A DNA stretch of 35,270 nucleotides from contig JAFYNR010000010.1 of the NCBI GenBank assembly GCA_017548045.1, forward strand, positions 1-35,270, written 5' to 3'. The position numbers and the translations under genes were made by a program. Of this stretch, positions 14,630 to 21,512 are shown piece by piece. Numbering within the stretch: position 1 is the stretch's first letter; every line of letters starts with the position of its first letter. Source of the DNA: Clostridia bacterium. Its GTDB lineage: Bacteria > Bacillota > Clostridia > Oscillospirales > Acutalibacteraceae. The notes below the pieces were generated by a model. That model was not told where the DNA came from and did not search any database. It saw only the letters and a list, made by a program, of their open reading frames with translations.

Positions 14630-15520
14630 TCAAACGGCTTTACTTTTTGAGCCAATCGGTTCACAGCCGTGTGCAATAAGGCAATTATTAAGATCGATAA
14701 TATCGAAGTGTCGAATCGACCAAAAGATACGATAAATTGCTGTTTCAGGTGCATTTCTGAATGCGTATCCAGCAATTTTCAAAAGCTGCTCGGCATGGCT
14801 CAAATCGAGTTTTAAACCGAAGCAAATAGCTACCGCATTTCGATAGGTCGGAATATAATCGGGCTGCGTTTTTATTCTACTATATATGTTCGGTGTAAGG
14901 TTCGTACTTTCGACAAACTCGTGAACGTCAACTTTTTTCTCGCATATAATTTTGCATACTTCTTGTGAAAATGTCGGGAGGAAGCACTCGTAAGAGGACT
15001 TATATTCTTCCACAGCTTGTTCAACAATACTGTCTAAATCAACAGATACTCCATAGAGACTTCGGATTCCAACCTTTTCTGCAAATCGTAATTGATTACG
15101 GACACCATTGGTTTCACCGTTGTTGCTATTAAATTTCTTGGGGCCAATAAGCTCAACCGCATCCTCGTAGCCGTTGCTTCTGAACGCGATAGCGCCTTCG
15201 GTTTTATAGCTTTCAACAAAAAGACTGTTTATCATACATTCCTTTGCATGAAGCAGGGCATACCGTGAGAGTTCAGGCTTATCATTATTGTTTATAAAAT
15301 ACTGCGGTTTATTTCGCACCAAACGCCCCTCAACCAAAACATAAAGCTCGCTTGCAATTACGTGAAAAAGACTGGAATCTTCAAGGCAACGGTCAACGAT
15401 AAATTCTATCGAGACCCTTGGGTTCTTCAAAAAAGCGATTCTCTGCTCGTCTGTCATTTCCTCTCGTGCTATCTTCCGCACACGCTTGCTTTCCGGTTTC
15501 TTTTCTCGCAACGTCATCAT
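14630..15520 (-). CDS. Two-part protein sharing a C-terminal helical domain with the macro protein
   Basis: This 296-residue protein is unassigned in its N-terminal 165 residues (helical, with IVDRCLEDSSLFHVIASELYVLVEGRLV). The C-terminal part, roughly residues 185-290, aligns with the last 105 residues of the macro-domain protein at 19405-20481: both have the pattern F..S.N....Y/FS+IK...DY.P....AV...GL.L.L......LLK.AG.... followed by a helix pair and an acidic/aromatic end. That domain is widespread in Firmicutes as a C-terminal extension on diverse partners and has a DNA-binding-like helical look. GAGGTG precedes the ATG at 15520; it follows ImmA by five bases. Regulation or anti-defence is possible, not shown. 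Confidence 0.7.
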   Translation of the reverse strand: MMTLREKKPESKRVRKIAREEMTDEQRIAFLKNPRVSIEFIVDRCLEDSSLFHVIASELYVLVEGRLVRNKPQYFINNNDKPELSRYALLHAKECMINSLFVESYKTEGAIAFRSNGYEDAVELIGPKKFNSNNGETNGVRNQLRFAEKVGIRSLYGVSVDLDSIVEQAVEEYKSSYECFLPTFSQEVCKIICEKKVDVHEFVESTNLTPNIYSRIKTQPDYIPTYRNAVAICFGLKLDLSHAEQLLKIAGYAFRNAPETAIYRIFWSIRHFDIIDLNNCLIAHGCEPIGSKSKAV

Positions 15521-15525
15521 ATTAA

Positions 15526-16194
15526 TTACACCTCACAATATATATCCAAAAATTCGTGCGGTCTCTCATAGTCAACCTTTTCAACAAGACCGAGCTGAAG
15601 CAACCGAATAGAAAGAGCCTTTTTTGACACACGCAGATATCTTGCCATATCACAAAACCGCTCATAATTTTTGAAATTATACAATGGGTTCAATCTCACT
15701 ATATGATTTGCCCCTATAAAAATGTAAAAAACCGTTCTGACCGTTTCATCGGGAAGCAACAGCTTTGATGCGGCACGGTCAACTATCCGCTCATAATCTG
15801 TAGTAGCTTTGCCACGTCTATAGCAAAGAACGATGTCCGAGGGACATTCACCATTTATAATTCCGTGTACTGCTTCATGTGCTTTTGTATAGTTGCATCT
15901 GCCGAATTGCTTTTCTTCAAGTAACGACTCATCAATAATAACCGTTTTTTTTGGGAATGCTTCTTCGACTCGTTTATCATCTTTCCAAACTTTAAGTGAC
16001 ATATCTGAAAAAATAGACAAGCCGAGAATTTCACCTCTTGAGGAAAGTTTGCGATAACAGACATTGATATCTAAATATTCACGCAAGAATTTATCAATAT
16101 CTATCGGTGCGTACTTTGGGTGAGAGTCACCGAGAAACGCCTGCAGATGCTTACTGCACATTGCATCGATTTCTTTTGCGGTTAATTCTCTCAT
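15526..16194 (-). CDS. ImmA/IrrE-family metallopeptidase
   Basis: This 222-residue protein has the zinc-protease signature HEAVHG at residues 106-111 with a downstream acidic segment (DRAASKLLLPDETVR) supplying the third ligand, followed by a winged-helix-like tail (YLRVSKKALSIRLLQLGLV). ImmA proteases cleave phage/ICE repressors (ICEBs1 ImmR, Deinococcus DdrO) when DNA is damaged. Start ATG 16194 shares one base with the previous stop (TGATGA) and follows GGAGGG by nine bases; upstream ATGs are less well spaced. Its repressor target is not adjacent; the Cro/C1 protein at 31277 or an unseen one are candidates. Confidence 0.88.
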   Translation of the reverse strand: MRELTAKEIDAMCSKHLQAFLGDSHPKYAPIDIDKFLREYLDINVCYRKLSSRGEILGLSIFSDMSLKVWKDDKRVEEAFPKKTVIIDESLLEEKQFGRCNYTKAHEAVHGIINGECPSDIVLCYRRGKATTDYERIVDRAASKLLLPDETVRTVFYIFIGANHIVRLNPLYNFKNYERFCDMARYLRVSKKALSIRLLQLGLVEKVDYERPHEFLDIYCEV

Positions 16195-16442
16195 CAGCAT
16201 TTGCCCTCCATAAACCACCGATTTTCATCTTCCGAAAAATATAAAAAGGTTTCCTTTCCGCTGATACGCACGGTGTAGCGTATGCCCGTGCCGCCAACCT
16301 TTGTGGAAGAAGCTCGGCATTTATATATCACCTTATCAACCTCGTAGGATTTACCATCATCCCATACGATTTGCAAAGGCTGTATTTCACCATTCTCATC
16401 TTGCATAATTAAAACTTTAACATAAACCTTTCTCTTTGCCAT
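16194..16442 (-). CDS. Small companion protein of DNA polymerase IV operon
   Basis: This 82-residue protein (MAKRKVYVKVLIMQDENG...) has beta-strand character throughout with KAGGTGIRYTVRISGKE-like and LYFSEDENRWFME segments. It belongs to a family found with dinB in Clostridia and is presumably SOS-induced. Function unknown. AAGGAG precedes the ATG; it lies nine bases from dinB and overlaps ImmA by a base. Confidence 0.8.
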   Translation of the reverse strand: MAKRKVYVKVLIMQDENGEIQPLQIVWDDGKSYEVDKVIYKCRASSTKVGGTGIRYTVRISGKETFLYFSEDENRWFMEGKC

Positions 16443-16451
16443 TGTTTCTCC

Positions 16452-17690
16452 TTACTTAAACATAGGTGCTGGCAATACAGACTCGTGGTCATCCTTTGGT
16501 ATTTTAGTTTCATTCAGAAGCGTTGCATTGATTATTGCTTTATCTCCGAATCGCTTTCTTATAGCCATTACTGTATTGTCAATTGTCTCTTGTTTTTCGT
16601 GCTTCGTTACATTGGAAAACAAATCAAGCTGCACGGGTTCGTCATCCGGTTGCAGGTTGATTGCCCGAATCGTCAGGGAACGCACATCATACTTCCAGTT
16701 ATAATTTGTTGTGAAAAGTTCAATTCCTGCATGAGCGAGTTCCATTGCACTCTGTGTTGCAATAGGCATACCGCATTGAAACTGTCTTGAAATCAACTGG
16801 TTGTCCCTCACAGATATTTGCACACCGCAGGCATTAAGCTTTTCTTCTTTGAGCCTTTTGCTTACATTTTGAGAAAGTTCAAGCATTACTTTCCATACTT
16901 CTTCGGTACTGACAAGGTCTTCCTTACAAGTGATGCCGTGTCCGATGCTTTTTATCGGGTCTCGGAAACCATCGGGTCTTACTCGTGATGAATCCATACC
17001 GTTTGCGTACATCCACAAATCTCTGCCGTTTTTTCCGAGCCTACAAACAAGCAAATCCACATCGATATTTGCAAGGTCTCCGATTGTTTTAATACCCATT
17101 GTTTCAATCTTGTTTGTTGTTGCTCGACCGACTCCAAGCAGGTCAGAAGCAGGCAAACTCCATATCTTATCTTTGAAGTTTTCTTTGCTTATTATGGTTA
17201 TAGCATCCGGCTTTTTCATATCCGAACCGAGCTTTGCAAATATCTTATTGAAGCTGACACCAACGGAAACCGTCAGTCCCAGCTCGTACTTAATACACTC
17301 TTTAATTTGATATGCAATGTCGTAGCCGTTTCCGAAAAGGTGTGTGCTTCCGGTTACATCAAGCCAACATTCATCGAGTCCGAAAGGCTCAATCAAATCC
17401 GTATATCTTCGGTAGATTTCTCTTGCATATTCTGAATAGGCTTTGTATTTGTCATAATGAGGCGGAACAATAATAAGGTCCTTGCATTTTTGCTGCGCCT
17501 GCCACAACGCCTCACCGGTCTTGATTCCGAATTTCTTTGCTTCCTCCGATTTTGCAAGAATAATGCCGTGCCTGTTTTCAACCGAGCCACCAACCGCCAC
17601 AGGCTTTCCCTTAAGCTCCGGGTTAAGCATACACTCTACAGAAGCATAAAAGCCGTTCATATCCGAATGCAAAATCACTCGTTCTTTCAT
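16452..17690 (-). CDS. dinB: DNA polymerase IV (Y-family translesion polymerase)
   Basis: This 412-residue enzyme copies damaged DNA with low fidelity. Y-family residues are visible: D10 in HSDMNGFYASVE, the GLDECWLD catalytic pair D106/E107, the YDKYKAYS finger segment, and helix-hairpin-helix motifs GVGRATTNKIETMGIKTIGDL. A C-terminal QLDLF (about residues 354-358) is the sliding-clamp binding motif. It is the second gene of an apparent SOS operon driven by the promoter with LexA-box-like sites at 17981-18029. AAAGGA is 9 bases before the ATG. Element-encoded dinB genes of this kind are usual in Firmicutes mobile elements. Confidence 0.95.
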   Translation of the reverse strand: MKERVILHSDMNGFYASVECMLNPELKGKPVAVGGSVENRHGIILAKSEEAKKFGIKTGEALWQAQQKCKDLIIVPPHYDKYKAYSEYAREIYRRYTDLIEPFGLDECWLDVTGSTHLFGNGYDIAYQIKECIKYELGLTVSVGVSFNKIFAKLGSDMKKPDAITIISKENFKDKIWSLPASDLLGVGRATTNKIETMGIKTIGDLANIDVDLLVCRLGKNGRDLWMYANGMDSSRVRPDGFRDPIKSIGHGITCKEDLVSTEEVWKVMLELSQNVSKRLKEEKLNACGVQISVRDNQLISRQFQCGMPIATQSAMELAHAGIELFTTNYNWKYDVRSLTIRAINLQPDDEPVQLDLFSNVTKHEKQETIDNTVMAIRKRFGDKAIINATLLNETKIPKDDHESVLPAPMFK

Positions 17691-17705
17691 CGGCTCTCAT
17701 CCTTT

Positions 17706-17930
17706 CTATGCAGGTATTTGTGTCGCTTCCGTAGCGTGTTCGGTAAGCCATTTTTTGAGATGCTCAATCGTTGCTTCAACATCTTCACCAATTGCTCTGT
17801 ATTTATCCGGAGCTTTCAGCCGATCTTGAAGGCACTCATACTGCCATTTATAGTCTGACATAAATGGTATGTTAACAATCGGTAGTGCCGTTTTTCTCGT
17901 TGCAACATTCTTGTTTGCTTCTTTATCCAT
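17706..17930 (-). CDS. First gene of SOS operon, small protein of unknown function
   Basis: A 74-residue protein starting at ATG 17930, nine bases after GGAGGAG; an upstream extension to 17978 lacks a ribosome site. The central segment YKWQYECLQDRLKAPDKYRAIGEDVEATIEHLKKWLTEH is helical and includes conserved Trp/Tyr. It directly precedes dinB by 15 bases and shares its LexA-like promoter, so it is probably damage-induced. I recognise no family, though small proteins in this slot are typical of Clostridia SOS cassettes. Confidence 0.75.
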   Translation of the reverse strand: MDKEANKNVATRKTALPIVNIPFMSDYKWQYECLQDRLKAPDKYRAIGEDVEATIEHLKKWLTEHATEATQIPA

Positions 17931-17980
17931 AGCGTTAAGCTCCTCCCTCCCAGAAGTGAAGTTGTGAATTTTATTCAATC

Positions 17981-18029
17981 AAACATTTGTTCTTATCAAT
18001 AATATATCGCACATTTGTTCTTTTGTCAA
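17981..18029 (-). promoter_or_regulatory. SOS-type promoter of the dinB operon
   Basis: The minus strand has a consensus promoter, TTGACA (18029-18024), 17 bases, TATATT (18006-18001). A LexA/DinR-box-like GAACAAATGTGC (18020-18009) lies between the hexamers and GAACAAATGTTT (17992-17981) just downstream; both share GAACAAATGT and approximate GAAC-N4-GTTC. This arrangement would let LexA block transcription. Confidence 0.8.
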
Positions 18030-18131
18030 TCTACAAAAACATAAAATGTTGCACCAAAATTTGTTTCCGTTTTTGTATGCTTTCAAAATTTGGTAGGGAA
18101 CAGAGGAGGAAATTCACAATATGTATGAAAA

Positions 18132-18157
18132 AACTCCCAAGTTCACACTCGGGAGTT
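18132..18157 (-). terminator. Terminator of the alpha-CTD-like operon
   Basis: AACTCCC/GGGAGTT stem with a 12-base loop is followed on the minus strand by TTTTTTCATAC, ending transcripts from 18316-18684 and the remnant after it. Confidence 0.65.
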
Positions 18158-18162
18158 AAAAC

Positions 18163-18328
18163 TTATTTTTTCTTTTTTGTTGGCAACTTATCAAGTTCTC
18201 CACCGAGTTGCTCGAGTCTCTTGATTATTTTTGACAGTTTCTCGGCTTGTTTTTGTGCATCAGCATTTTAGCTTTAATTTTGTCTGTATAGAATTTATGT
18301 AATTCTGAACCTTGCTTAATTCAAGTTT
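18163..18328 (-). pseudogene. Possible frameshifted remnant of a small coiled-coil gene
   Basis: On the minus strand one frame reads KLELSKVQNYINSIQTKLKLK then stops at TGA; a second frame, one base on, continues ADAQKQAEKLSKIIKRLEQLGG and ends in KLPTKKKK before a stop. Joining them by a single base gives a coherent coiled-coil peptide, so the gene appears broken by a one-base change near 18266. No start codon with a ribosome site is visible. Alternatively it is noncoding; confidence is low. Confidence 0.3.
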
Positions 18329-18684
18329 AACAACCCTGTAAAGAAATCAATTCTTTCTCGCTCTGATAATCTGCAATAGCAATAATCAAGCATCTTGGTT
18401 TTAATTTCAGATATACTCTTTCTTCCAAGGTTGCGTATACAAGGTAAAGCATTCTGCTGCAATGCCTCAAGCAAATCTCCAATTGTAAAAATACCGCTCC
18501 GGCGTAATCCGTTATAAGCTCGTACTGAAAGCGAAAGTTCTAAAAGGTCTGCATTGATAGTATCTTTTCCCACGGGGATTGAAACATTAATAGTACTCCC
18601 AAAAACTGCATGTATTGTTTCTATAATGCCACGCTGGTTTGCAATCTTGCAAAGTTCTACCGCATCGAATTTTTCTGTTTTCAT
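18316..18684 (-). CDS. Free-standing RNA polymerase alpha-CTD-like protein
   Basis: The 122-residue protein carries, at about residues 44-103, the helix-hairpin-helix pattern of the RNA polymerase alpha C-terminal domain: LLELSLSVRAYNGLRRSGIFTIGDLLEAL followed by IRNLGRKSISEIKTKM. The normal alpha assembly (N-terminal) domain is absent; the first 43 residues are a different small helical segment. In alpha the CTD binds UP-element DNA and activators, so this protein could bind promoter DNA, compete with alpha, or bridge to a partner. GGAGG is eight bases before ATG 18684. It diverges from the phosphatase gene over a symmetric double promoter that would be an obvious target. Confidence 0.8.
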   Translation of the reverse strand: MKTEKFDAVELCKIANQRGIIETIHAVFGSTINVSIPVGKDTINADLLELSLSVRAYNGLRRSGIFTIGDLLEALQQNALPCIRNLGRKSISEIKTKMLDYCYCRLSERERIDFFTGLLNLN

Positions 18685-18712
18685 TTAAAAATCCTCCAAA
18701 AATTTTTATAAA

Positions 18713-18813
18713 ATTATATCATGATTATTTTTTTGCGTGAAAATTTTCGATTTTTGGCATTTTTCTTGCCAAAAAACCAGAATTTTTACGCAGATTTTTG
18801 TTTGTGATATAAT
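18713..18813. promoter_or_regulatory. Symmetric divergent promoter with long dyad
   Basis: Two extended -10 elements face outward: TGATATAAT for the minus gene (complement 18721-18713) and TGATATAAT for the plus gene (18805-18813). Their -35 regions, TTCACG (18741-18736) and TTTACG (18785-18790), lie at the outer ends of a 24-bp inverted repeat, 18735-18758 with 18768-18791 (22 of 24 pairs counting G-T), loop nine bases. Both spacers are 17 bases. Promoter pair and operator therefore share one dyad. Confidence 0.75.
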
Positions 18814-18841
18814 TTTTGCATCAATTTTCACGGAGGTTATT

Positions 18842-19315
18842 ATGAAACTATTTATCACCAATCGAGCAAGAGTAGAAAGAATGGGGCAAGAAGGCTTTTT
18901 AGAGAAAGTTGCTTTGATAAGCATAACTGATTATGGTGATGTACCTTTGAACTTGGAAAATAAGCCAAGATTTCTATTACAACTTTCTTTTGATGATGTT
19001 CCATTGGGCAAAGCGATCGAAGCGGAATACGGGAGAAAACTAACAGACGAAGAGATTGTTAATGCAGAAAAAGAACTTCATGCTTTATCTGATGAACAAG
19101 CAAAAATGATTGTTGATTTCTACAATGAAGTTTACGGAAGAGCGGTTGTGTTAATTTGCCAATGTGAACACGGTGAATCACGGAGTGCAGCAATTGTTGC
19201 TGCAATTATGGAACATTACTATAAGAAAGGAGTCCAGATTTTTGCGGATGAACGATACTGTCCCAACAAATCAATTTACAAAAAAATGCTGTATTTTTTC
19301 TCGCATCAAACCTAA
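18842..19315 (+). CDS. Cysteine-based phosphatase-like protein (dual-specificity fold)
   Basis: This 157-residue protein contains the CX5R phosphatase loop C108-E-H-G-E-S-R114-S inside LICQCEHGESRSAAIVAAIM, the P-loop of tyrosine/dual-specificity phosphatases. An acidic loop (SFDDVP) at about 49-54 could hold the general acid. The start ATG 18842 (MKLFITN) follows GGAGG by five bases; a longer frame from 18737 runs through the dyad and is rejected. Substrate is unknown. Such small Cys-phosphatases occur beside macro-domain genes, suggesting a link to ADP-ribose or phosphate-ester processing; this is inference. Confidence 0.75.
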   Translation: MKLFITNRARVERMGQEGFLEKVALISITDYGDVPLNLENKPRFLLQLSFDDVPLGKAIEAEYGRKLTDEEIVNAEKELHALSDEQAKMIVDFYNEVYGRAVVLICQCEHGESRSAAIVAAIMEHYYKKGVQIFADERYCPNKSIYKKMLYFFSHQT

Positions 19316-19335
19316 TCACAATCGATCATTGATTA

Positions 19336-19364
19336 TTGATAAATGTTTATGACTGTGATAAAAT
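19336..19364 (+). promoter_or_regulatory. Promoter of macro-domain gene
   Basis: TTGATA (19336-19341), 17-base spacer, TAAAAT (19359-19364), with TG one base upstream (GTGATAAAAT). It resembles the GTGATATAAT elements of neighbouring genes. Confidence 0.7.
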
Positions 19365-19404
19365 TGTTTCATAACAGGTATAAACATTGGAAAGGAGTAT
19401 TGCG

Positions 19405-20481
19405 TTGCCACTACAAATAATTCGACAAGATATTACAAAAATGCAAGTTGACGCTATTGTCAACCCTTCCAACAGGCATCTTTACCCCGGTGGAGGTGCT
19501 GACTTATCAATACACGAAGCTGCCGGACCCGAACTACTGGAAGCATGTAACGCTCTTGGCGGTTGTGAAGTTGGTAAGGCAAAAATCACCCCCGGTTTCA
19601 ATCTTCCTTGTAAATATGTTATTCATACGGCAGGACCGAACTGGTACAGAGTGGATAACCCAATAGCTTTACTCGCATCATGCTACACAGAATGTTTAAA
19701 CCTTGCTACAAAATATAAATGCGAATCGGTAGCTTTCCCTTTAATCGCGTCGGGTGCTTATGGTTGTCCTAAAGAACAAGTATTAAAAATAGCAACCAAA
19801 GTTATAAGCGATTTCTTGTTTGAAAATGAAATGACAGTTTACATTGTAATTTTCGATAAGAAATCGTATGAAATAAGCGAGCGAATCTTCTGCGATGTCA
19901 AATGCTATATCGATGATAATTATGTCGAGGAACACGCAGAAAGAGAAATTGTTGAGGGTGTATTTGATAATTATTATCCTACATCATTATCAAGAGATGA
20001 ACTGCGTAGACGCAGAGAAATTGCTATTGCCGAACGCAACTTCAAGAAAAAAGAAATCGAAACAGAAGATTTCATAGAATCAGAACTATGTTGTGATTGC
20101 GCCCCTATAATCAGTCTTGATGAAATGCTCAATAATATGGACAAGGGTTTTGCAGATACTTTGTTTTACTACATCGACCAAAAAGGGCTAACGGATGTCG
20201 AGTGCTACAAACGCTCAAATGTAGATAAAAAGACTTTTTCAAAAATCAAATGCAACAAAGATTATAAGCCAAGCAAAAAAACAGCAGTTTCCTTTGCTAT
20301 TGGACTTGACTTAAATCTTGAAGAAACAAACCATTTGTTGAAAACAGCTGGGTTCAGTCTTTCTAAAGCAACTATGTTTGACGTAATAATTGAGTATTTC
20401 GTTTCAACAGGCAATTACAATAATATTTTCGATGTAAATGAAGTGTTATATAAATTCGATCAAGTTACCCTTGGAGTATAA
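19405..20481 (+). CDS. Macro-domain protein with C-terminal helical domain
   Basis: This 358-residue protein has an N-terminal macro domain that binds or hydrolyses ADP-ribose derivatives: DAIVNPSNRHLYPGGGADLSIHEAAG (the GGG ligand loop) and FPLIASGAYGCP at 111-122. Residues about 170-250 are an acidic linker and 255-358 a helical domain homologous to the C-terminus of the 14630-15520 protein (YKRSNVDKKTFSKIKCNKDYKPSKKTAVSFAIGLDLNLEETNHLLKTAG). The start TTG at 19405 follows AAGGAG by seven bases; another TTG at 19387 lies inside the upstream leader. A dedicated promoter (19336) and a terminator (20525-20562) bracket it. Reaction on free or protein-linked ADP-ribose is not decided. Confidence 0.85.
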   Translation: MPLQIIRQDITKMQVDAIVNPSNRHLYPGGGADLSIHEAAGPELLEACNALGGCEVGKAKITPGFNLPCKYVIHTAGPNWYRVDNPIALLASCYTECLNLATKYKCESVAFPLIASGAYGCPKEQVLKIATKVISDFLFENEMTVYIVIFDKKSYEISERIFCDVKCYIDDNYVEEHAEREIVEGVFDNYYPTSLSRDELRRRREIAIAERNFKKKEIETEDFIESELCCDCAPIISLDEMLNNMDKGFADTLFYYIDQKGLTDVECYKRSNVDKKTFSKIKCNKDYKPSKKTAVSFAIGLDLNLEETNHLLKTAGFSLSKATMFDVIIEYFVSTGNYNNIFDVNEVLYKFDQVTLGV

Positions 20482-20521
20482 AAGTCTCTTTTCAAGCGAC
20501 CAATTGAATAAAGCGAATCGC

Positions 20522-20562
20522 TATAATGTGGTTGTAAGGTTGAAAAACCGAACAACCACATT
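20522..20562 (+). terminator. Macro-gene terminator overlapping a -10 element
   Basis: AATGTGGTTGT/ACAACCACATT (20525-20535, 20552-20562) with an inner GGTT-gaaa-AACC and a T-rich tail forms an intrinsic terminator. A TATAAT at 20522-20527 overlaps its first arm, so VWA transcripts may start inside it. The -35 for that start is poor. Confidence 0.6.
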
Positions 20563-20583
20563 TTTATTTTGGAGGAATTTGTT

Positions 20584-21237
20584 ATGAAAAACAACATCAC
20601 AGAACTCGTGTTCATTCTTGACAAAAGCGGTTCTATGGCAGGACTCGAGAGCGACACAATCGGTGGCTTTAACGCTATGATTGAAAAGCAGAAAAAACAG
20701 GACGGTAAATGCTATGTTTCAACCGTTCTTTTCAGCAACGAAAGTGAAGTGCTTCACGATAGAGTCGAACTTTCTGAAATCAACCCCATGACAGAGCGAG
20801 ACTATGCCGTTGGTGGTTGCACAGCACTTATTGATGCTATTGGTGGAGCGATTCACCACATCGGCAATGTGCATAAGTATGCCCGCCCTGAAGACGTCCC
20901 TGAAAACACAATGTTTATCATCACAACCGATGGCATGGAGAACGCAAGTCATCGTTATACAAGCGATAAGGTCAAGGCTATGATTGAACGCCAGAAGAAA
21001 CGCTATGGTTGGGAATTCCTTTTTATCGGTGCAAATATTGATGCAGTAGAAACTGCTGCGAGATATGGTATTGGTGCTGACAGAGCCGTAAATTACAATG
21101 CTGATAAAGAAGGAACAAGCATTGTTTATGATTCTATTGCAAAAGCGGTTTGCAATGTTCGTGCAAGTGTGCCGTTAAACGAAGATTGGAGTGACGAAAT
21201 CAATCAAGATTATATTCGCAGAGGCGAAAAATGGTGA
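20584..21237 (+). CDS. von Willebrand factor A (VWA) domain protein
   Basis: This 217-residue, single-domain protein has a complete metal-ion-dependent adhesion site: D-K-S-G-S at residues 13-17, the threonine of GGCTALIDAIGG, and the aspartate of TTDGMEN. No signal peptide or membrane segment is seen, so it acts in the cytoplasm. GGAGG precedes ATG 20584 by eight bases; a TTG at 20569 is rejected. VWA proteins of this type occur in TerY-like and chaperone-linked stress systems, where they scaffold partners by metal-dependent binding. Its neighbours suggest that it works with the phosphatase and macro protein; no partner is proven. Confidence 0.88.
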   Translation: MKNNITELVFILDKSGSMAGLESDTIGGFNAMIEKQKKQDGKCYVSTVLFSNESEVLHDRVELSEINPMTERDYAVGGCTALIDAIGGAIHHIGNVHKYARPEDVPENTMFIITTDGMENASHRYTSDKVKAMIERQKKRYGWEFLFIGANIDAVETAARYGIGADRAVNYNADKEGTSIVYDSIAKAVCNVRASVPLNEDWSDEINQDYIRRGEKW

Positions 21238-21249
21238 GTAATCAGTAAA

Positions 21250-21270
21250 AAAGGGCAAATTCCGCCCTTT
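21250..21270. terminator. Terminator after VWA gene
   Basis: AAAGGGC/GCCCTTT hairpin, seven-base loop. T-run quality is stronger on the minus strand (TTTTTTACTG) than on the plus strand, where TTTTTT follows ten bases on. Confidence 0.6.
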
Positions 21271-21298
21271 GCAGTCCGTTTTTTGGGACAGGTGCTCG

Positions 21299-21307
21299 TG
21301 ATATAAT
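21299..21307 (+). promoter_or_regulatory. Extended -10 element upstream of tiny membrane protein
   Basis: TGATATAAT lies 44 bases before ATG 21351. It matches extended -10 elements at 18713, 18805, 24726 and 29332. A good -35 is not seen, which extended -10 promoters tolerate. A second TATAAT is at 21312-21317. Confidence 0.6.
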
Positions 21308-21350
21308 ATGGTATAATTTAGTAGCCACCAAAGAAAAGAGGGCTTTATCA

Positions 21351-21497
21351 ATGCCGGATTTAAATGATTTTTATATTTTTGAAAGCATTACAAATAATTC
21401 TGATACAACAGACGGAGACACTTCCGGGTGCTTTTCTCCTATTGTAATTATCATAGCAATAATTCTTCTTGTTGCTTATTTTATAGGCAACACATAA
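21351..21497 (+). CDS. 48-residue single-pass membrane protein
   Basis: The sequence encodes a 48-residue product with an acidic, Thr/Ser-rich N-terminus (MPDLNDFYIFE ... TTDGDTSGC) and one hydrophobic helix, IVIIIAIILLVAYFI, near the C-terminus. AGAGGG is eight bases before the ATG and a promoter lies just upstream. It is followed after 15 bases by the repeat/CFI-box gene and is probably co-transcribed. I recognise no family; small membrane proteins of this sort can be toxins, anchors or channel components. No standard signal for export is present. Confidence 0.7.
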   Translation: MPDLNDFYIFESITNNSDTTDGDTSGCFSPIVIIIAIILLVAYFIGNT

Positions 21498-21512
21498 AAC
21501 GGAGGTATAATT

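Noticed and set aside
18121-18159. 12-codon leader peptide (MYEKTPKF...) on plus strand with a GGAGG site
   Set aside because: It lies on the minus-strand terminator hairpin and has no promoter; chance match is likelier.
17987-18271. Plus-strand 94-residue reading frame
   Set aside because: Antisense to the SOS promoter and the coiled-coil remnant, no ribosome site, no family features.
18737-18841. N-terminal extension of the phosphatase gene
   Set aside because: It runs through the dyad and the -10; the ATG at 18842 has GGAGG.
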